Origin: Pseudomonadota bacterium
Lineage (GTDB): Bacteria; Pseudomonadota; Alphaproteobacteria; Micropepsales; Micropepsaceae
DNA length: 34,080 bases
Direction of reading: 5' to 3'
Assembly: GCA_029778105.1 (NCBI GenBank)
Contig: JAKOQZ010000054.1
Span: 1 to 34,080, forward strand
In this document: piece by piece, positions 15,398 to 23,136 of the stretch
How the letters are laid out: each line of letters begins with the position of its first letter
Position numbering within the stretch: the first letter of the stretch is position 1
Notes under the pieces: model-generated
Seen by the model: only the letters and a program-made list of their open reading frames with translations
The model's database searches: none
Told to the model about the DNA's origin: nothing
Translations under genes and position numbers: made by a program

Positions 15398-16648
15398 CTA
15401 TTCGGCGGCGTTCTGGGCGCCGGACACCTGCGCCTTGGCGACGCTGGCCCGGACCACGGGAATCTCATGATCCTCTAGCGGCTTCATCCACGGCTTGCGC
15501 TTCAAGGCTGCGTGAATGAACGGCTCAAGCTCCGCCGCCTTCTTTGCGTCGCGCTCGGCGCGGCCGGCCTTGAACTGCGGCATCACCTCGGCGGCGAACA
15601 GTTCCAGCGACTGGCAGATATGCTCATGTTTGTTGCGGCCCGCTTGCTGCATGAAGATCACCTGATCGACGCCCGCCGCCTCGAACGCGCTCAGATGCGC
15701 CTTCATGTCGTCCGGCGTGCCGATGCCGCTGGCATTGCGCTCGGCATGGGCGAGTGCGTCGATGATCTCCTGCGTGCGCGTCCCCCGCTTCGCCAGGTAC
15801 TCGCCCCACAGATTGGTGCGGCCCGGCACCGTGTCGTGCGCCACCAGCGCATTCAGCGCATAGCCGAAGAACTCGAACCCCTCATGCCCGCGCCGCACCG
15901 CTTCCGCGCGGTCGTGATGCAGCGAGAAGTTCGACACCATCGCGATATTGGCGTTCACGCTGTGCCCCAGCGGCACGCACTCTTCGCTCTTGATGATGCC
16001 GTAATAGATGTCGGCCCACGCCTTGGCCTCGTCCGGGTTGACGAACGAGAAGGCCAGCGCGCCCAGCCCGTTCCTCGCCGCCACCTTGATCGTGTCGCGA
16101 TTGGTGCAGGCCATCCACATCGGCGGATGGGGCGTCTGCACCGGCTTGGGCACGACATTGCGGCAGGGCATCGAGAAATATTTGCCTTCGAAGCCGGGAT
16201 AGGGGTCCAGCACCAGCATGTTGGCGATCTGCTCGCCGGCCTCCAGCGCCATGGCGCGCTTTTCCCGGGCCGGAATGGCGAAGCCGCCCAGCTCCAGCCG
16301 CGTCGCGCCCTCGCCGATGCCGAAATCGACCCGCCCCCGGCTGATGATGTCCAGCGTCGCGATGCCTTCCGCGGTGCGCGCCGGATGATTGTAGTTGGGG
16401 ATCACCTGCCGGATGCCGTGGCCGAGGCGGATGGTTTTCGTCCGCGAGGCGGCGGCGGCGAGAAACACCTCCGGCGCGGACGAGTGCGAATACTCATCGA
16501 GGAAATGGTGCTCCACCTCCCACGCATGGTCGAACCCTAGCCTGTCGGCCAGCTCCACCTGATCCAGCGCCTCATGGAAGAGGCGCGCCTCATCGCCCGG
16601 AAGCCAGGGTTTGGGCAGCTGAAGCTCGTAGAAGACGCCGAAGCGCAT
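15398..16648 (-). CDS. LLM class flavin-dependent oxidoreductase (luciferase-like monooxygenase)
   Basis: A 416-residue TIM-barrel flavin monooxygenase. The N-terminus MRFGVFYELQLPKPW, then GFDHAWEVEHHFLDEYSHSS and RLGHGIRQVIPNYNHPARTAEGIATLDIISRGRVDFGIGEG are the flavin-site signatures of the bacterial luciferase superfamily. PHPPMWMACTN and GVDQVIFMQQAGRN come later. Using reduced FMN and oxygen, such enzymes oxidise long-chain or ring ketones, aldehydes or alkanes; the substrate is unknown. The C-terminal 60 residues (AERDAKKAAELEPFI onward) are a charged extension found in part of the family. GAGGAA lies before the ATG. It is the first gene of a two-gene operon with the exported methyltransferase-like gene. 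Confidence 0.9.
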   Translation of the reverse strand: MRFGVFYELQLPKPWLPGDEARLFHEALDQVELADRLGFDHAWEVEHHFLDEYSHSSAPEVFLAAAASRTKTIRLGHGIRQVIPNYNHPARTAEGIATLDIISRGRVDFGIGEGATRLELGGFAIPAREKRAMALEAGEQIANMLVLDPYPGFEGKYFSMPCRNVVPKPVQTPHPPMWMACTNRDTIKVAARNGLGALAFSFVNPDEAKAWADIYYGIIKSEECVPLGHSVNANIAMVSNFSLHHDRAEAVRRGHEGFEFFGYALNALVAHDTVPGRTNLWGEYLAKRGTRTQEIIDALAHAERNASGIGTPDDMKAHLSAFEAAGVDQVIFMQQAGRNKHEHICQSLELFAAEVMPQFKAGRAERDAKKAAELEPFIHAALKRKPWMKPLEDHEIPVVRASVAKAQVSGAQNAAE

Positions 16649-16700
16649 GGGATTTCCTCACCTGTCTTATGTCGTTGCGCACAGCCTATACGCCCCGGCC

Positions 16701-16735
16701 CAAAAGAAAACGGCGGCCGGTGAGGGCCGCCGTTT
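16701..16735 (-). terminator. Rho-independent terminator of the thiolase gene
   Basis: Read on the minus strand, a perfect 11-bp stem AAACGGCGGCC/GGCCGCCGTTT with a 6-nt loop (16708-16735) is followed by TTTTCTTTT. It is 21 bp after the thiolase stop and separates it from the monooxygenase operon downstream. Confidence 0.88.
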
Positions 16736-16756
16736 CCTGTTGCGGGTGCAAAGCGC

Positions 16757-17935
16757 CTAGTTCAGCGCTTCCACGATCGTCACGTTGGCCAGGCCGCCGC
16801 CTTCGCACATGGTCTGCAGACCATAGCGCTTGCCGCGCTTCCTCAGCGCATTGATCAGCGTCGACATCAGCTTGGTGCCCGAGCCGCCCAGCGGATGGCC
16901 GAGCGCGATGGCGCCGCCATTGACGTTCAGCCTTTCAGGGTCCGCGCCCGTCGCCTGCAGCCAGGCGAGCGGAACGGAGGCGAAAGCCTCGTTCACCTCA
17001 TAGAGGTCGATGTCGCCGATCTTCATGCCGGCGCGATCGAGCGCGCGCAGCGTCGCCGGGATCGGGGCCTCCAGCATGATCACAGGATCGGCGCCGATCA
17101 CGGTCATGTGGTGGACGCGGGCCAGCGGCTTCACGCCCAGCGCCTTCAGGCCCTTCTCGTTCACCACCATCACGCCCGACGCGCCGTCGGTGATCTGGCT
17201 CGACGTGGCGGCCGTCAGACGGCCATCTTCGGCGTTGATCAGCTTCACGCCTTTCATCGCCTCAAGGCTGGCGTTGAAGCGGATGCCTTCGTCCACCGTG
17301 TGCATCGCCTTGTTGCCGTCGGCGTCGGTGATCTCCACCGGCACGATCTCGCCGTCGAACGCGCCGCTTTCGGTCGCTTCGCGCGCCTTGCGGTGGCTGT
17401 GATAGCCGAACTCGTCCAGCACGTCCTTCGACAGGCCATAGTTCTTGGCGATCATCTCCGCGCCGTCGAACTGGCTGAAATTGATGCCGGGATAGCGCGC
17501 TTCCATGTTCGGGCTCTTGTAGAAGCCGAAGCCGTTCTTGGCGGGCAGCGCCGCCGCGAGCCCCATCGGCACGCGCGTCATGCTTTCAACGCCCGAGGCG
17601 ATCACCACGTCCATCGCGCCCGACATCACGGCCTGCGCCGCGAAATGCAGCGCCTGCTGCGACGAGCCGCACTGGCGGTCGACGCTGGTCGCCGGCACGC
17701 TTTCCGGCAGCTTGGAGGCGAGCACCGCGTTGCGCGCGACGTTCACCGCCTGCTCGCCGGCCTGCCCGACGCAGCCCATGATCACGTCGTCGATCAGCGC
17801 CGGATCGACGCCCGTGCGGTCGACCAGGGCGTTCAGCACCGCAGCGCCCAGATCGACCGGGTGCCAGTCTTTCAGACGGCCGCCCTTGCGGCCGCCGGCC
17901 GTGCGCGCGATGGCGACGATATAGGCTTCACTCAT
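16757..17935 (-). CDS. Acetyl-CoA acetyltransferase / thiolase
   Basis: A 392-residue thiolase of full length. The acyl-accepting cysteine is C89 in SVDRQCGSSQQA, the histidine is H347 in IALGHPLGGSGTK, and the second catalytic cysteine is C377 in TMCEGGGLANVTIVE. It catalyses the reversible condensation or cleavage of 3-ketoacyl-CoA in the cytoplasm. Whether the main role is fatty or steroid-type acyl-CoA breakdown or acetoacetyl-CoA formation cannot be settled from sequence; CEGGG is shared by degradative and biosynthetic members. GAGGAGAG precedes the ATG. It is a single-gene unit, ended by the terminator at 16701-16735. Confidence 0.92.
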   Translation of the reverse strand: MSEAYIVAIARTAGGRKGGRLKDWHPVDLGAAVLNALVDRTGVDPALIDDVIMGCVGQAGEQAVNVARNAVLASKLPESVPATSVDRQCGSSQQALHFAAQAVMSGAMDVVIASGVESMTRVPMGLAAALPAKNGFGFYKSPNMEARYPGINFSQFDGAEMIAKNYGLSKDVLDEFGYHSHRKAREATESGAFDGEIVPVEITDADGNKAMHTVDEGIRFNASLEAMKGVKLINAEDGRLTAATSSQITDGASGVMVVNEKGLKALGVKPLARVHHMTVIGADPVIMLEAPIPATLRALDRAGMKIGDIDLYEVNEAFASVPLAWLQATGADPERLNVNGGAIALGHPLGGSGTKLMSTLINALRKRGKRYGLQTMCEGGGLANVTIVEALN

Positions 17936-18063
17936 GGTTGCTCTCCTCAGGTTTTTGAACCGGCTTTAGAGATCCGCACCCTAAATAGTGCAGATACACG
18001 CAAATAACCAGGATCGCGCACCATAAGCGGCTGACGCAACGTCAGCGCAAGCTGCCCACTCCG

Positions 18064-18426
18064 TCAGGCATCGGTCTCGCATTTGATGCCGTCCGCACGT
18101 TCCAGCCGCAGTTTGCCCTCGCGCACAGCCGCCGAGGGCATCCGCATGCTGTCCCGCCAGGGCATGCCCGGAGCCTCGACATAAGCGAATTTGATCGACA
18201 CGGAGGCGACCCAGGTGAAGCCGTTCTGCTCATCGGCAGGCGACAGCTTTTCCTCCATCACCTTCACTTCGCCGAGCTTGATGTCGGCCAGACGCATCTG
18301 GGTTTTCATCCCGGGCACCCAGCAGTTTTCCACCAGTTCCTCGACCTTCGACGCGTTGCCGCCCCCGCACCCGGCCAGCACGGACATCGCCGCACCCAGG
18401 ATCGCCGTCTTCGTGATGATTTGCAT
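18064..18426 (-). CDS. Small hypothetical lipoprotein
   Basis: 120 residues. A lipoprotein signal peptide ends in the lipobox SVLAGC with lipidated cysteine C20, followed by GGGNASKVEELVENCW. The mature part has two further cysteines (ENCWVPG and GIKCETDA near the end), which may pair. No named domain is recognised. The start at 18426 is preceded by GGGGGA; the longer open frame upstream only runs through the tRNA gene. It lies 68 bp after tRNA-Leu on the same strand and ahead of the thiolase by 128 bp. Confidence 0.75.
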   Translation of the reverse strand: MQIITKTAILGAAMSVLAGCGGGNASKVEELVENCWVPGMKTQMRLADIKLGEVKVMEEKLSPADEQNGFTWVASVSIKFAYVEAPGMPWRDSMRMPSAAVREGKLRLERADGIKCETDA

Positions 18427-18494
18427 GGATGTCCCCCAAGGTTTCGTCGGGAGAAGGCTAAGGATGCACCCGCCCGCCCGCAAGAAACTTGAAG

Positions 18495-18578
18495 TGGTGC
18501 CCCTGGCCGGACTTGAACCAGCACGCCTTGCGGCAACGGATTTTGAGTCCGCCGCGTCTACCATTCCACCACAGGGGC
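18495..18578 (-). tRNA. tRNA-Leu (anticodon CAA)
   Basis: On the minus strand the acceptor arms GCCCCTG (18578-18572) and CAGGGGC (18505-18499) pair fully, followed by discriminator A and an encoded CCA (18497-18495). The anticodon arm GCGGA-CTCAAAA-TCCGT has CAA at 18545-18543. The T arm shows GGTTCAAGTCC. The long variable arm TTGCCGCAAGGCGT is that of a class II tRNA, as expected for leucine. Confidence 0.95.
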
Positions 18579-18642
18579 ACTGAAGCGGGCTATCGGCGCT
18601 GGGTGTAGAGGAGCCTACGCGCGCCCGTCAATCGGCGGGATC

Positions 18643-18658
18643 GGCCGGCGCGCCGGCC
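18643..18658. repeat. 16-bp perfect palindrome downstream of ohr
   Basis: GGCCGGCGCGCCGGCC is its own reverse complement. It lies 8 bp past the ohr stop. There is no loop and no T run, so a terminator role is unlikely; it may be chance in GC-rich sequence. Confidence 0.4.
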
Positions 18659-18665
18659 CGCCCGG

Positions 18666-19094
18666 TCACACGACGCTGAGCTTTACCTCGATATTGCCGC
18701 GGGTGGCGTTGGAATAGGGGCAGACCTGATGAGCGGCCTCGACCAGTTTCTCGGCCGCCTCCCGCTCCATGCCCGGAATATGCACCTTCAGCTCGGCCTC
18801 GATGCCGAAGCCGTGGCTGATCGGGCCGATCCCGACCGAGGCGTCGATCGAGATATCCGGCGGCACGGTGATCTTCTGCGCCCGGGCGACCGCCTTGATC
18901 GCGCCGATGAAGCACGCCGAATAGCCGGCGGCGAACAGCGACTCCGGATTGGTTCCCTCGCCCTTTCCGCCCATCTCCTTCGGCGGGTCCAGTTTCACGT
19001 CCAGATGGCCGTCGGCGGCGACAGACTTGCCGTCGCGCCCGCCGGTGGAGGTCGCGTGGGCGGTGTAGAGAACCTTGTCGAGCTTATTGACCAT
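18666..19094 (-). CDS. ohr: Organic hydroperoxide resistance protein (Ohr/OsmC family)
   Basis: 142 residues, the usual Ohr length. It detoxifies organic peroxides with a thiol-based reaction. The two active cysteines are C61 in [12 protein letters not shown] and C125 in [14 protein letters not shown], and the supporting arginine and glutamate are R20 (GGRDGKS) and E51 (NPESLFAAG). The CPYSxATRGN end is specific for the Ohr rather than the OsmC branch. The start at 19094 is chosen because the alignment begins with [21 protein letters not shown] and AGGGAG lies upstream; an extension would run into the divergent promoter. No ohrR regulator is beside it. It is divergent from dsbB across 88 bp. 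Confidence 0.95.
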   Translation of the reverse strand: MVNKLDKVLYTAHATSTGGRDGKSVAADGHLDVKLDPPKEMGGKGEGTNPESLFAAGYSACFIGAIKAVARAQKITVPPDISIDASVGIGPISHGFGIEAELKVHIPGMEREAAEKLVEAAHQVCPYSNATRGNIEVKLSVV

Positions 19095-19182
19095 TTTGGG
19101 CGTCTCCCTTGGTTTAGGGCTTGGACATTGGCGCTTGCCGGGGGCTTTGCAAGCTGGCCCGCAAAGGCGCATATCCCCGCCC

Positions 19183-19698
19183 ATGACCGTTCGCCAGAGA
19201 TTGCGCCTCGTGTCCCTCGCCCTTGCGGCGGCCCCGGCCGCCATGCTGGGCTTTGTCTATTACGCGCAATATGTGATGGGGCTGCTGCCCTGCATCCTGT
19301 GCCTCTATCAGCGCCCGCCCCATTTTGTGGCCGCTGCGGCGGCTTTGCTCGCCCTCGCCTTTGTCGGCGGCCCCAGGGGCGTTTCCCGCGCTTTTCTGGG
19401 CCTCGCCGGGGCGGCGTTCCTGATCGGGGCCGGTATTGCGGCCTTTCATGCCGGGGTGGAGTGGAAATTCTGGCCCGGTCTGGCGGAATGCGGCGGTTCC
19501 GTTGACCCGATTGCAACCAACATCGGCGATCTTGTGTCCGGCATGGAGACGGCAAAGATCGTCCGGTGCGACGAACCGGCGTGGGTGTTTATGGGTCTGT
19601 CGATGGCTGGCTGGAACGCCATCATCTCGTCCCTCCTCGCCGCGATCGCCTTCTGGGGTATGGTGCAGGGTCAACTCAAGGGACGCTTCCGCGCATGA
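19183..19698 (+). CDS. Disulfide bond formation protein DsbB family
   Basis: A 171-residue inner membrane protein with four hydrophobic helices. The quinone-reducing pair is C37/C40 in [11 protein letters not shown], and the second periplasmic pair is C103 (GLAECGG) and C129 (VRCDEPAW). It reoxidises the periplasmic DsbA and passes electrons to ubiquinone. Unlike E. coli DsbB the second loop has the ECGG type seen in many alphaproteobacteria. The ATG at 19183 is used because earlier in-frame starts lie in the ohr 5' region. Its TGA overlaps the coq7 ATG (ATGA), tying a quinone-using enzyme to a quinone-making one. Confidence 0.92.
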   Translation: MTVRQRLRLVSLALAAAPAAMLGFVYYAQYVMGLLPCILCLYQRPPHFVAAAAALLALAFVGGPRGVSRAFLGLAGAAFLIGAGIAAFHAGVEWKFWPGLAECGGSVDPIATNIGDLVSGMETAKIVRCDEPAWVFMGLSMAGWNAIISSLLAAIAFWGMVQGQLKGRFRA

Positions 19699-20288
19699 GC
19701 GCTGATGCAGCCGTCAAACGGCGACGCCAGCCGCCCCGCCCGGGGCGCAAGGCGAAGCCGGGCGCAACGCCCGCCGATGTCGCTGCGATGATCCGGGTGG
19801 ATCACGCGGGCGAATACGGCGCCGTGCGCATCTATGCCGGCCAGCTGGCCGTGCTGGGCGTCAGCCCGGCGACGGCCCGCTCGGCCGAGCTGGTGCGCCA
19901 CATGGCGGCCCAGGAAGACCACCATCTCGAAACCTTCGACCGCCTGCTCAGCCAGCGCGACGTACGCCCGACGGCCTTGGCGCCGGTCTGGCACGCCGCC
20001 GGATTTGCGCTGGGGGCGGTGACCGCGCTCATGGGTGAAAAGGCCGCCATGGCCTGCACCGAGGCGGTCGAGGAGGTGATCGACGATCACTATGCCCGCC
20101 AGCAGGACAAGCTGAAGGGGCGCGACCCCGAGCTTGAAGACGTCGTTGCCCGTTTCCGTGCCGAGGAAATCGAACATCGCGATACGGCGCGGGCGGAGGG
20201 GGCCAAAGAGGCTCCCGCTTATCCCATCCTCACAGGCCTGGTTAAGGCCGGCTGCCGCCTCGCGATAAGGCTCAGCGAGAGGATCTGA
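19695..20288 (+). CDS. coq7: COQ7-type demethoxyubiquinone hydroxylase
   Basis: A 197-residue diiron carboxylate monooxygenase that hydroxylates the ubiquinone ring (C6 position) late in ubiquinone synthesis. The iron ligands appear in the expected order: E40 (DHAGEYGA), E74 and H77 (QEDHHLE), E126 (TEAVEEVID) and E158/H161 (EEIEHRD). The basic N-terminus (KRRRQPPRPGRKAK) is typical of the alphaproteobacterial form. The ATG overlaps the dsbB stop, and the TGA overlaps the GNAT start (TGATG), so three genes are translationally chained. Confidence 0.95.
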   Translation: MSADAAVKRRRQPPRPGRKAKPGATPADVAAMIRVDHAGEYGAVRIYAGQLAVLGVSPATARSAELVRHMAAQEDHHLETFDRLLSQRDVRPTALAPVWHAAGFALGAVTALMGEKAAMACTEAVEEVIDDHYARQQDKLKGRDPELEDVVARFRAEEIEHRDTARAEGAKEAPAYPILTGLVKAGCRLAIRLSERI

Positions 20289-20938
20289 TGGCTGCCCTAT
20301 CAATGCAGGCCCGGCGGCGCGAAGCCTTCGCGCCTCGCAAGGCCGCGCGCGCCGAGCTTGGGCCTCTCGCCCAGCTCCTCACCGACGCCTTCATGGACGA
20401 TCCCGTCCTGCAATGGACGCTGCGCGAGGGCCGCGCCTTCCCCACCGCGCTGCGCCGCTATTTCGATTTCGCGCTCGCCGAACAATGCGTGGCCAGCGAT
20501 CTCATGTACGTCTCCGGCGCCGACATGCGCGCCACCGCCATCTGGCTGCCGCCATCCGATCTCGGCGTTCTCGCCACCCCGCCGCGCGAGATGCTGCGCC
20601 TCATTCCCAAATTCCTGCCCATCCTTGGCATTTCGCGCCTGCACCGCGCCATGTCGCTCGCCATGGCGATGGATGCCGAACATCCGCACGAGCCCCACTG
20701 GTATCTCTATTTCCTCGGCGTGCCGCCCGCCGAACAGGGCAAGGGTCTCGGCTCGGCGATGATGGAGGCGACGCTCCCCATGGTCGATGCCGAGCGCCTG
20801 CCCGCCTATCTCGACAATTCCAACGCGCGCAACATTCCGCTCTACGAACGCTACGGCTTCCGCGTGATCAGCGAATACCGCGCCCGCGAAGACGCCCCGC
20901 CCATCTGGGGCATGTGGCGCGATGCGCGCTTGATCTGA
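20288..20938 (+). CDS. GNAT family N-acetyltransferase (first of tandem pair)
   Basis: A 216-residue GNAT protein. The acetyl-CoA-binding motif A reads YFLGVPPAEQGKGLGSAMM, the region with Q/RxxGxG, and PAYLDNSNARNIPLYERYGFRVISEYR is the C-terminal half (motif B). The first half has DAFMDDPVLQWTL, typical of a branch of GNATs of unknown substrate. Its ATG overlaps the coq7 TGA. A paralogue follows 28 bp later. It is annotated by fold only; acetyl acceptor unknown. Confidence 0.88.
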   Translation: MAALSMQARRREAFAPRKAARAELGPLAQLLTDAFMDDPVLQWTLREGRAFPTALRRYFDFALAEQCVASDLMYVSGADMRATAIWLPPSDLGVLATPPREMLRLIPKFLPILGISRLHRAMSLAMAMDAEHPHEPHWYLYFLGVPPAEQGKGLGSAMMEATLPMVDAERLPAYLDNSNARNIPLYERYGFRVISEYRAREDAPPIWGMWRDARLI

Positions 20939-20966
20939 AGGGGGGCGGCGCGGCTAAGTCTGGCCC

Positions 20967-21617
20967 ATGGACCCCGAACAGGCCGCCAGAGCCCGCACCC
21001 TCGCCGCCGCGCCGATCAAGGCCGGCGCCGCCGACATCCCCCGCCTGAAGGCGCTCCTCGCCGACGCCTTCCGCGACGATCCCTGCCTGCAATGGACCTT
21101 CAGGTCCGGGGCGGGCTTTCTGCCGGCGCTCGGGAAATATTTCGACTTCGCGCTCGCCAGCCAGTGCCTCCAGCACGACGCGATGTTCATGAGCGCCGAC
21201 GGCAACGCCGCCGCCGTGTGGCTGCCGCCCGCGGGCCTCAAGGCGCTCTCGCTGCCGCCGACGCAGATGCTGCGCATGCTGCCGCGCCTCATCTCGATGA
21301 CCGGCTTGGCGCGCATGACCCGCGCCATCGCAACCGGCGATGCGATGGAAAAGCACCATCCGCCGCAGCCGCCGCACTGGTACCTCTTCTTCATCGGCGT
21401 GCCCTCGCATGCGCGTGGGTTGGGCCTTGGCTCGTCCATGCTGGAGGCGACGCTCAAACACGTCGACGCCGAGGCGATGCCCGCCTATCTCGACAACTCG
21501 AATCCGAAGAACACCCGCCTCTACGAGCGCCACGGCTTCCGCGTGGTCAGCGAATACCGCGCCCGCAAGGACGCCCCGCCATTCTGGGGCATGTGGCGCG
21601 ATGCGGTGAAAAACTAG
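20967..21617 (+). CDS. GNAT family N-acetyltransferase (second of tandem pair)
   Basis: A 216-residue paralogue of the preceding gene, equal in length and with about half of positions identical by eye. Shared blocks are DAFRDDPCLQWTF, KYFDFALASQC, PHWYLFFIGVP, PAYLDNSNPKN and FWGMWRDA. The CoA motif here is SHARGLGLGSSML, so the RxxGxG/A requirement is met. It presumably arose by local duplication and may have a different acceptor. It sits 28 bp after the first copy and probably shares its transcript. The region after its stop holds two dispersed palindromes. Confidence 0.88.
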   Translation: MDPEQAARARTLAAAPIKAGAADIPRLKALLADAFRDDPCLQWTFRSGAGFLPALGKYFDFALASQCLQHDAMFMSADGNAAAVWLPPAGLKALSLPPTQMLRMLPRLISMTGLARMTRAIATGDAMEKHHPPQPPHWYLFFIGVPSHARGLGLGSSMLEATLKHVDAEAMPAYLDNSNPKNTRLYERHGFRVVSEYRARKDAPPFWGMWRDAVKN

Positions 21618-21644
21618 CGCCTGCCAACACTCACCAACCCCGAT

Positions 21645-21675
21645 CTGTCATACCGGCCTTGAGCCGGGATGACAG
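21645..21675. repeat. Dispersed palindromic element (CTGTCAT...ATGACAG type)
   Basis: Arms CTGTCATACCGGC and GCCGGGATGACAG pair at 12 of 13 positions around a CTTGA loop. Elements with GTCATcCCGG-CTTGA-GCCGGGATGAC are common between genes in alphaproteobacteria. It lies just past the second GNAT stop and may also act as an RNA stabiliser. Confidence 0.7.
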
Positions 21676-21676
21676 C

Positions 21677-21708
21677 TCAAAAGAAAAGACCGGCGGAATC
21701 ACCGCCGG
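21677..21708 (-). terminator. Terminator of the VOC protein gene
   Basis: On the minus strand the stem CCGGCGG/CCGCCGG with a 5-nt loop is followed by TCTTTTCTTTT. It lies about 65 bp after the VOC stop, with a dispersed repeat between. Confidence 0.75.
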
Positions 21709-21728
21709 CCCGATCTCATCCCCTCGTC

Positions 21729-21764
21729 ATGGTGAGGCGCCGCGCGAAGCAGGCCTCGAACCAT
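21729..21764. repeat. Dispersed imperfect palindrome (ATGGTGAGGC...GCCTCGAACCAT)
   Basis: The arms ATGGT-GAGGC and GCCTC-GA-ACCAT face each other around a GC-rich core. The GTCATGGTGAGG...GCCTCGAACCATG pattern is a familiar intergenic repeat in Rhizobiales and Caulobacterales. It begins 10 bp past the VOC gene stop. Confidence 0.6.
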
Positions 21765-21773
21765 GCACGCGCC

Positions 21774-22151
21774 TCACGCCATCCGGTGCATCGCGCAGAT
21801 CTTGTTGCCGTCGGGGTCGCGCAGATAGGCGAGATACAGTTTGCCCGCCGCACCCGCGCGCACGCCCGGCGGCTCTTCGATGGCGGTACCGCCGGCTTCG
21901 ACGCCCGCCTTGTGCCAGGCGTCGGCCTGCTCGGGCGAAGCCGCCGCAAAGCCGATCGTGCCGCCATTGGCGAACGTCGCCGGCTTGCCGTCGATGGGCT
22001 TCGACACCGAGAACACGCCCGTCTTTGAGATGTAGAAAATGCGGTGGCCGTCGACGATGGCCGGGCCGATGCCCAGCGTGCCGAGCAGCTTGTCGTAGAA
22101 CACCTTGGCCTTATCGAGATCGTTGGTCCCGATCATGATGTGCGAAAACAT
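21774..22151 (-). CDS. VOC family protein (glyoxalase/bleomycin-resistance fold)
   Basis: A 125-residue single vicinal-oxygen-chelate domain. The N-terminus FSHIMIGTNDLDKAKVFYDKLLGTLG and the C-terminus LYLAYLRDPDGNKICAMHR are the paired beta-alpha-beta modules. H4 and other metal-ligand positions are partly present, so a metalloenzyme or a binding protein are both possible. No substrate can be named. It is monocistronic with a terminator at 21677-21708. Confidence 0.85.
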   Translation of the reverse strand: MFSHIMIGTNDLDKAKVFYDKLLGTLGIGPAIVDGHRIFYISKTGVFSVSKPIDGKPATFANGGTIGFAAASPEQADAWHKAGVEAGGTAIEEPPGVRAGAAGKLYLAYLRDPDGNKICAMHRMA

Positions 22152-22217
22152 CTGAACTTCTCCCTCCCGGCTGCGCCGGCGTTTTGATGCCGGGTGTATA
22201 GCCGGAAAGAGGCTCAG

Positions 22218-22231
22218 GGCTCCAGTTCGCT
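22218..22231 (+). repeat. Left copy of 14-bp direct repeat flanking the lipoprotein gene
   Basis: GGCTCCAGTTCGCT. The identical 14 bases recur at 23141-23154 inside the 3' end of the HNH gene, on the far side of the AT-richer lipoprotein gene. The left copy is in non-coding sequence. It could be an insertion scar or attachment-like duplication, or chance. The rest of the 22152-22371 gap carries two GAATTCT motifs and no gene. Confidence 0.5.
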
Positions 22232-22371
22232 AGCATGAGGCAACCAGGAGGAATTCTACGCCTCAGCCAGTTGTCGCAGACGTCCCTCTTGCATGAATAG
22301 AATTCTTTGCCAAAAACGACATGCAGACCGGCGACAAATCGGATCAGTTCCAAATGCTTGGGAGTGACAAA

Positions 22372-23136
22372 ATGGTTTCGATGAGAATCTCTCTAGCAGT
22401 CGTCACGTGCTTAGTAAGCCTTCCGGCCGCCGGTTGCGGCAAGCAGCAAGATGCGGCGATACCCGCAGACTCAATAATTGTTAAGCGCCAAGATTTGGAC
22501 TTGCTCCGCGCAGATCAGGCAGTGTTTCTCGCTCTCAAACAATCGCTCTCTGCGTGCGTTGAAGCCGAGCCCAAGACTGTGGAGTGCTTTGTCTCCGTAG
22601 TGCAAGGCTCAGGAATTGCGGTCGCAACCGCAGCAAACGTGTCTGAAGAACCGCTCCCTGCTGCGCCCGCCGAACCCACGGCGACCCCCACGGTGCCTCC
22701 AGAGCCGACGCCGCCGCCTAGTGCTTGGGTTTACAGCGAGACCAAAGATGAAATGAGCGGCAAGACCACGAAGCTCGCTTGCGTCCTGTCCACGACTGAA
22801 GTCAGTTTCGACTTCCCTTACGGCTCGCAATACGCGCGCCTGTGCCTTCGCGACCACCCGAAGTACGGAAAAGATGTCTATGTCGTATTCGACAAGGCGC
22901 AGTTTCTTTGCGGCTACGATGGATGCCGAGCGCGCGTCAAATTCGGCGAGAAGTCGCCGGTTACGTTCACCGGCAACGACGCCGCCGATCATTCCACGAA
23001 CATACTGTTCTTATCGCCATTCAACAAATTTTTCGCCGGCGTCAAATCGGCTGAAACGACCTTAATCGAAGCGCAATTTTATCAGGAGGGCGAGCGCCAG
23101 ATAAAATTTCCAACGGCCGGTCTTGTTTGGAAGTGA
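22372..23136 (+). CDS. Hypothetical lipoprotein with Pro/Thr-rich linker, probably acquired
   Basis: 254 residues. A lipoprotein signal peptide has lipobox LPAAGC with C22. A helical domain of about 80 residues follows, then a linker rich in Pro, Ala and Thr (EPLPAAPAEPTATPTVPPEP). A C-terminal domain of about 130 residues begins SAWVYSETKDEMSGKTTK; it has conserved-looking PYGSQYARLCLR, VYVVFDKAQFLCGY and CRARVKF segments and ends in GLVWK. Similar domains occur in proteins of unknown function, some phage-linked, as far as I recall. GGGAG lies 7 bp before the chosen ATG. The gene is AT-richer than its surroundings, uses AGA, ATA and TTA codons, and is bracketed by 14-bp direct repeats. Its stop abuts the HNH stop. 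Confidence 0.75.
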   Translation: MVSMRISLAVVTCLVSLPAAGCGKQQDAAIPADSIIVKRQDLDLLRADQAVFLALKQSLSACVEAEPKTVECFVSVVQGSGIAVATAANVSEEPLPAAPAEPTATPTVPPEPTPPPSAWVYSETKDEMSGKTTKLACVLSTTEVSFDFPYGSQYARLCLRDHPKYGKDVYVVFDKAQFLCGYDGCRARVKFGEKSPVTFTGNDAADHSTNILFLSPFNKFFAGVKSAETTLIEAQFYQEGERQIKFPTAGLVWK

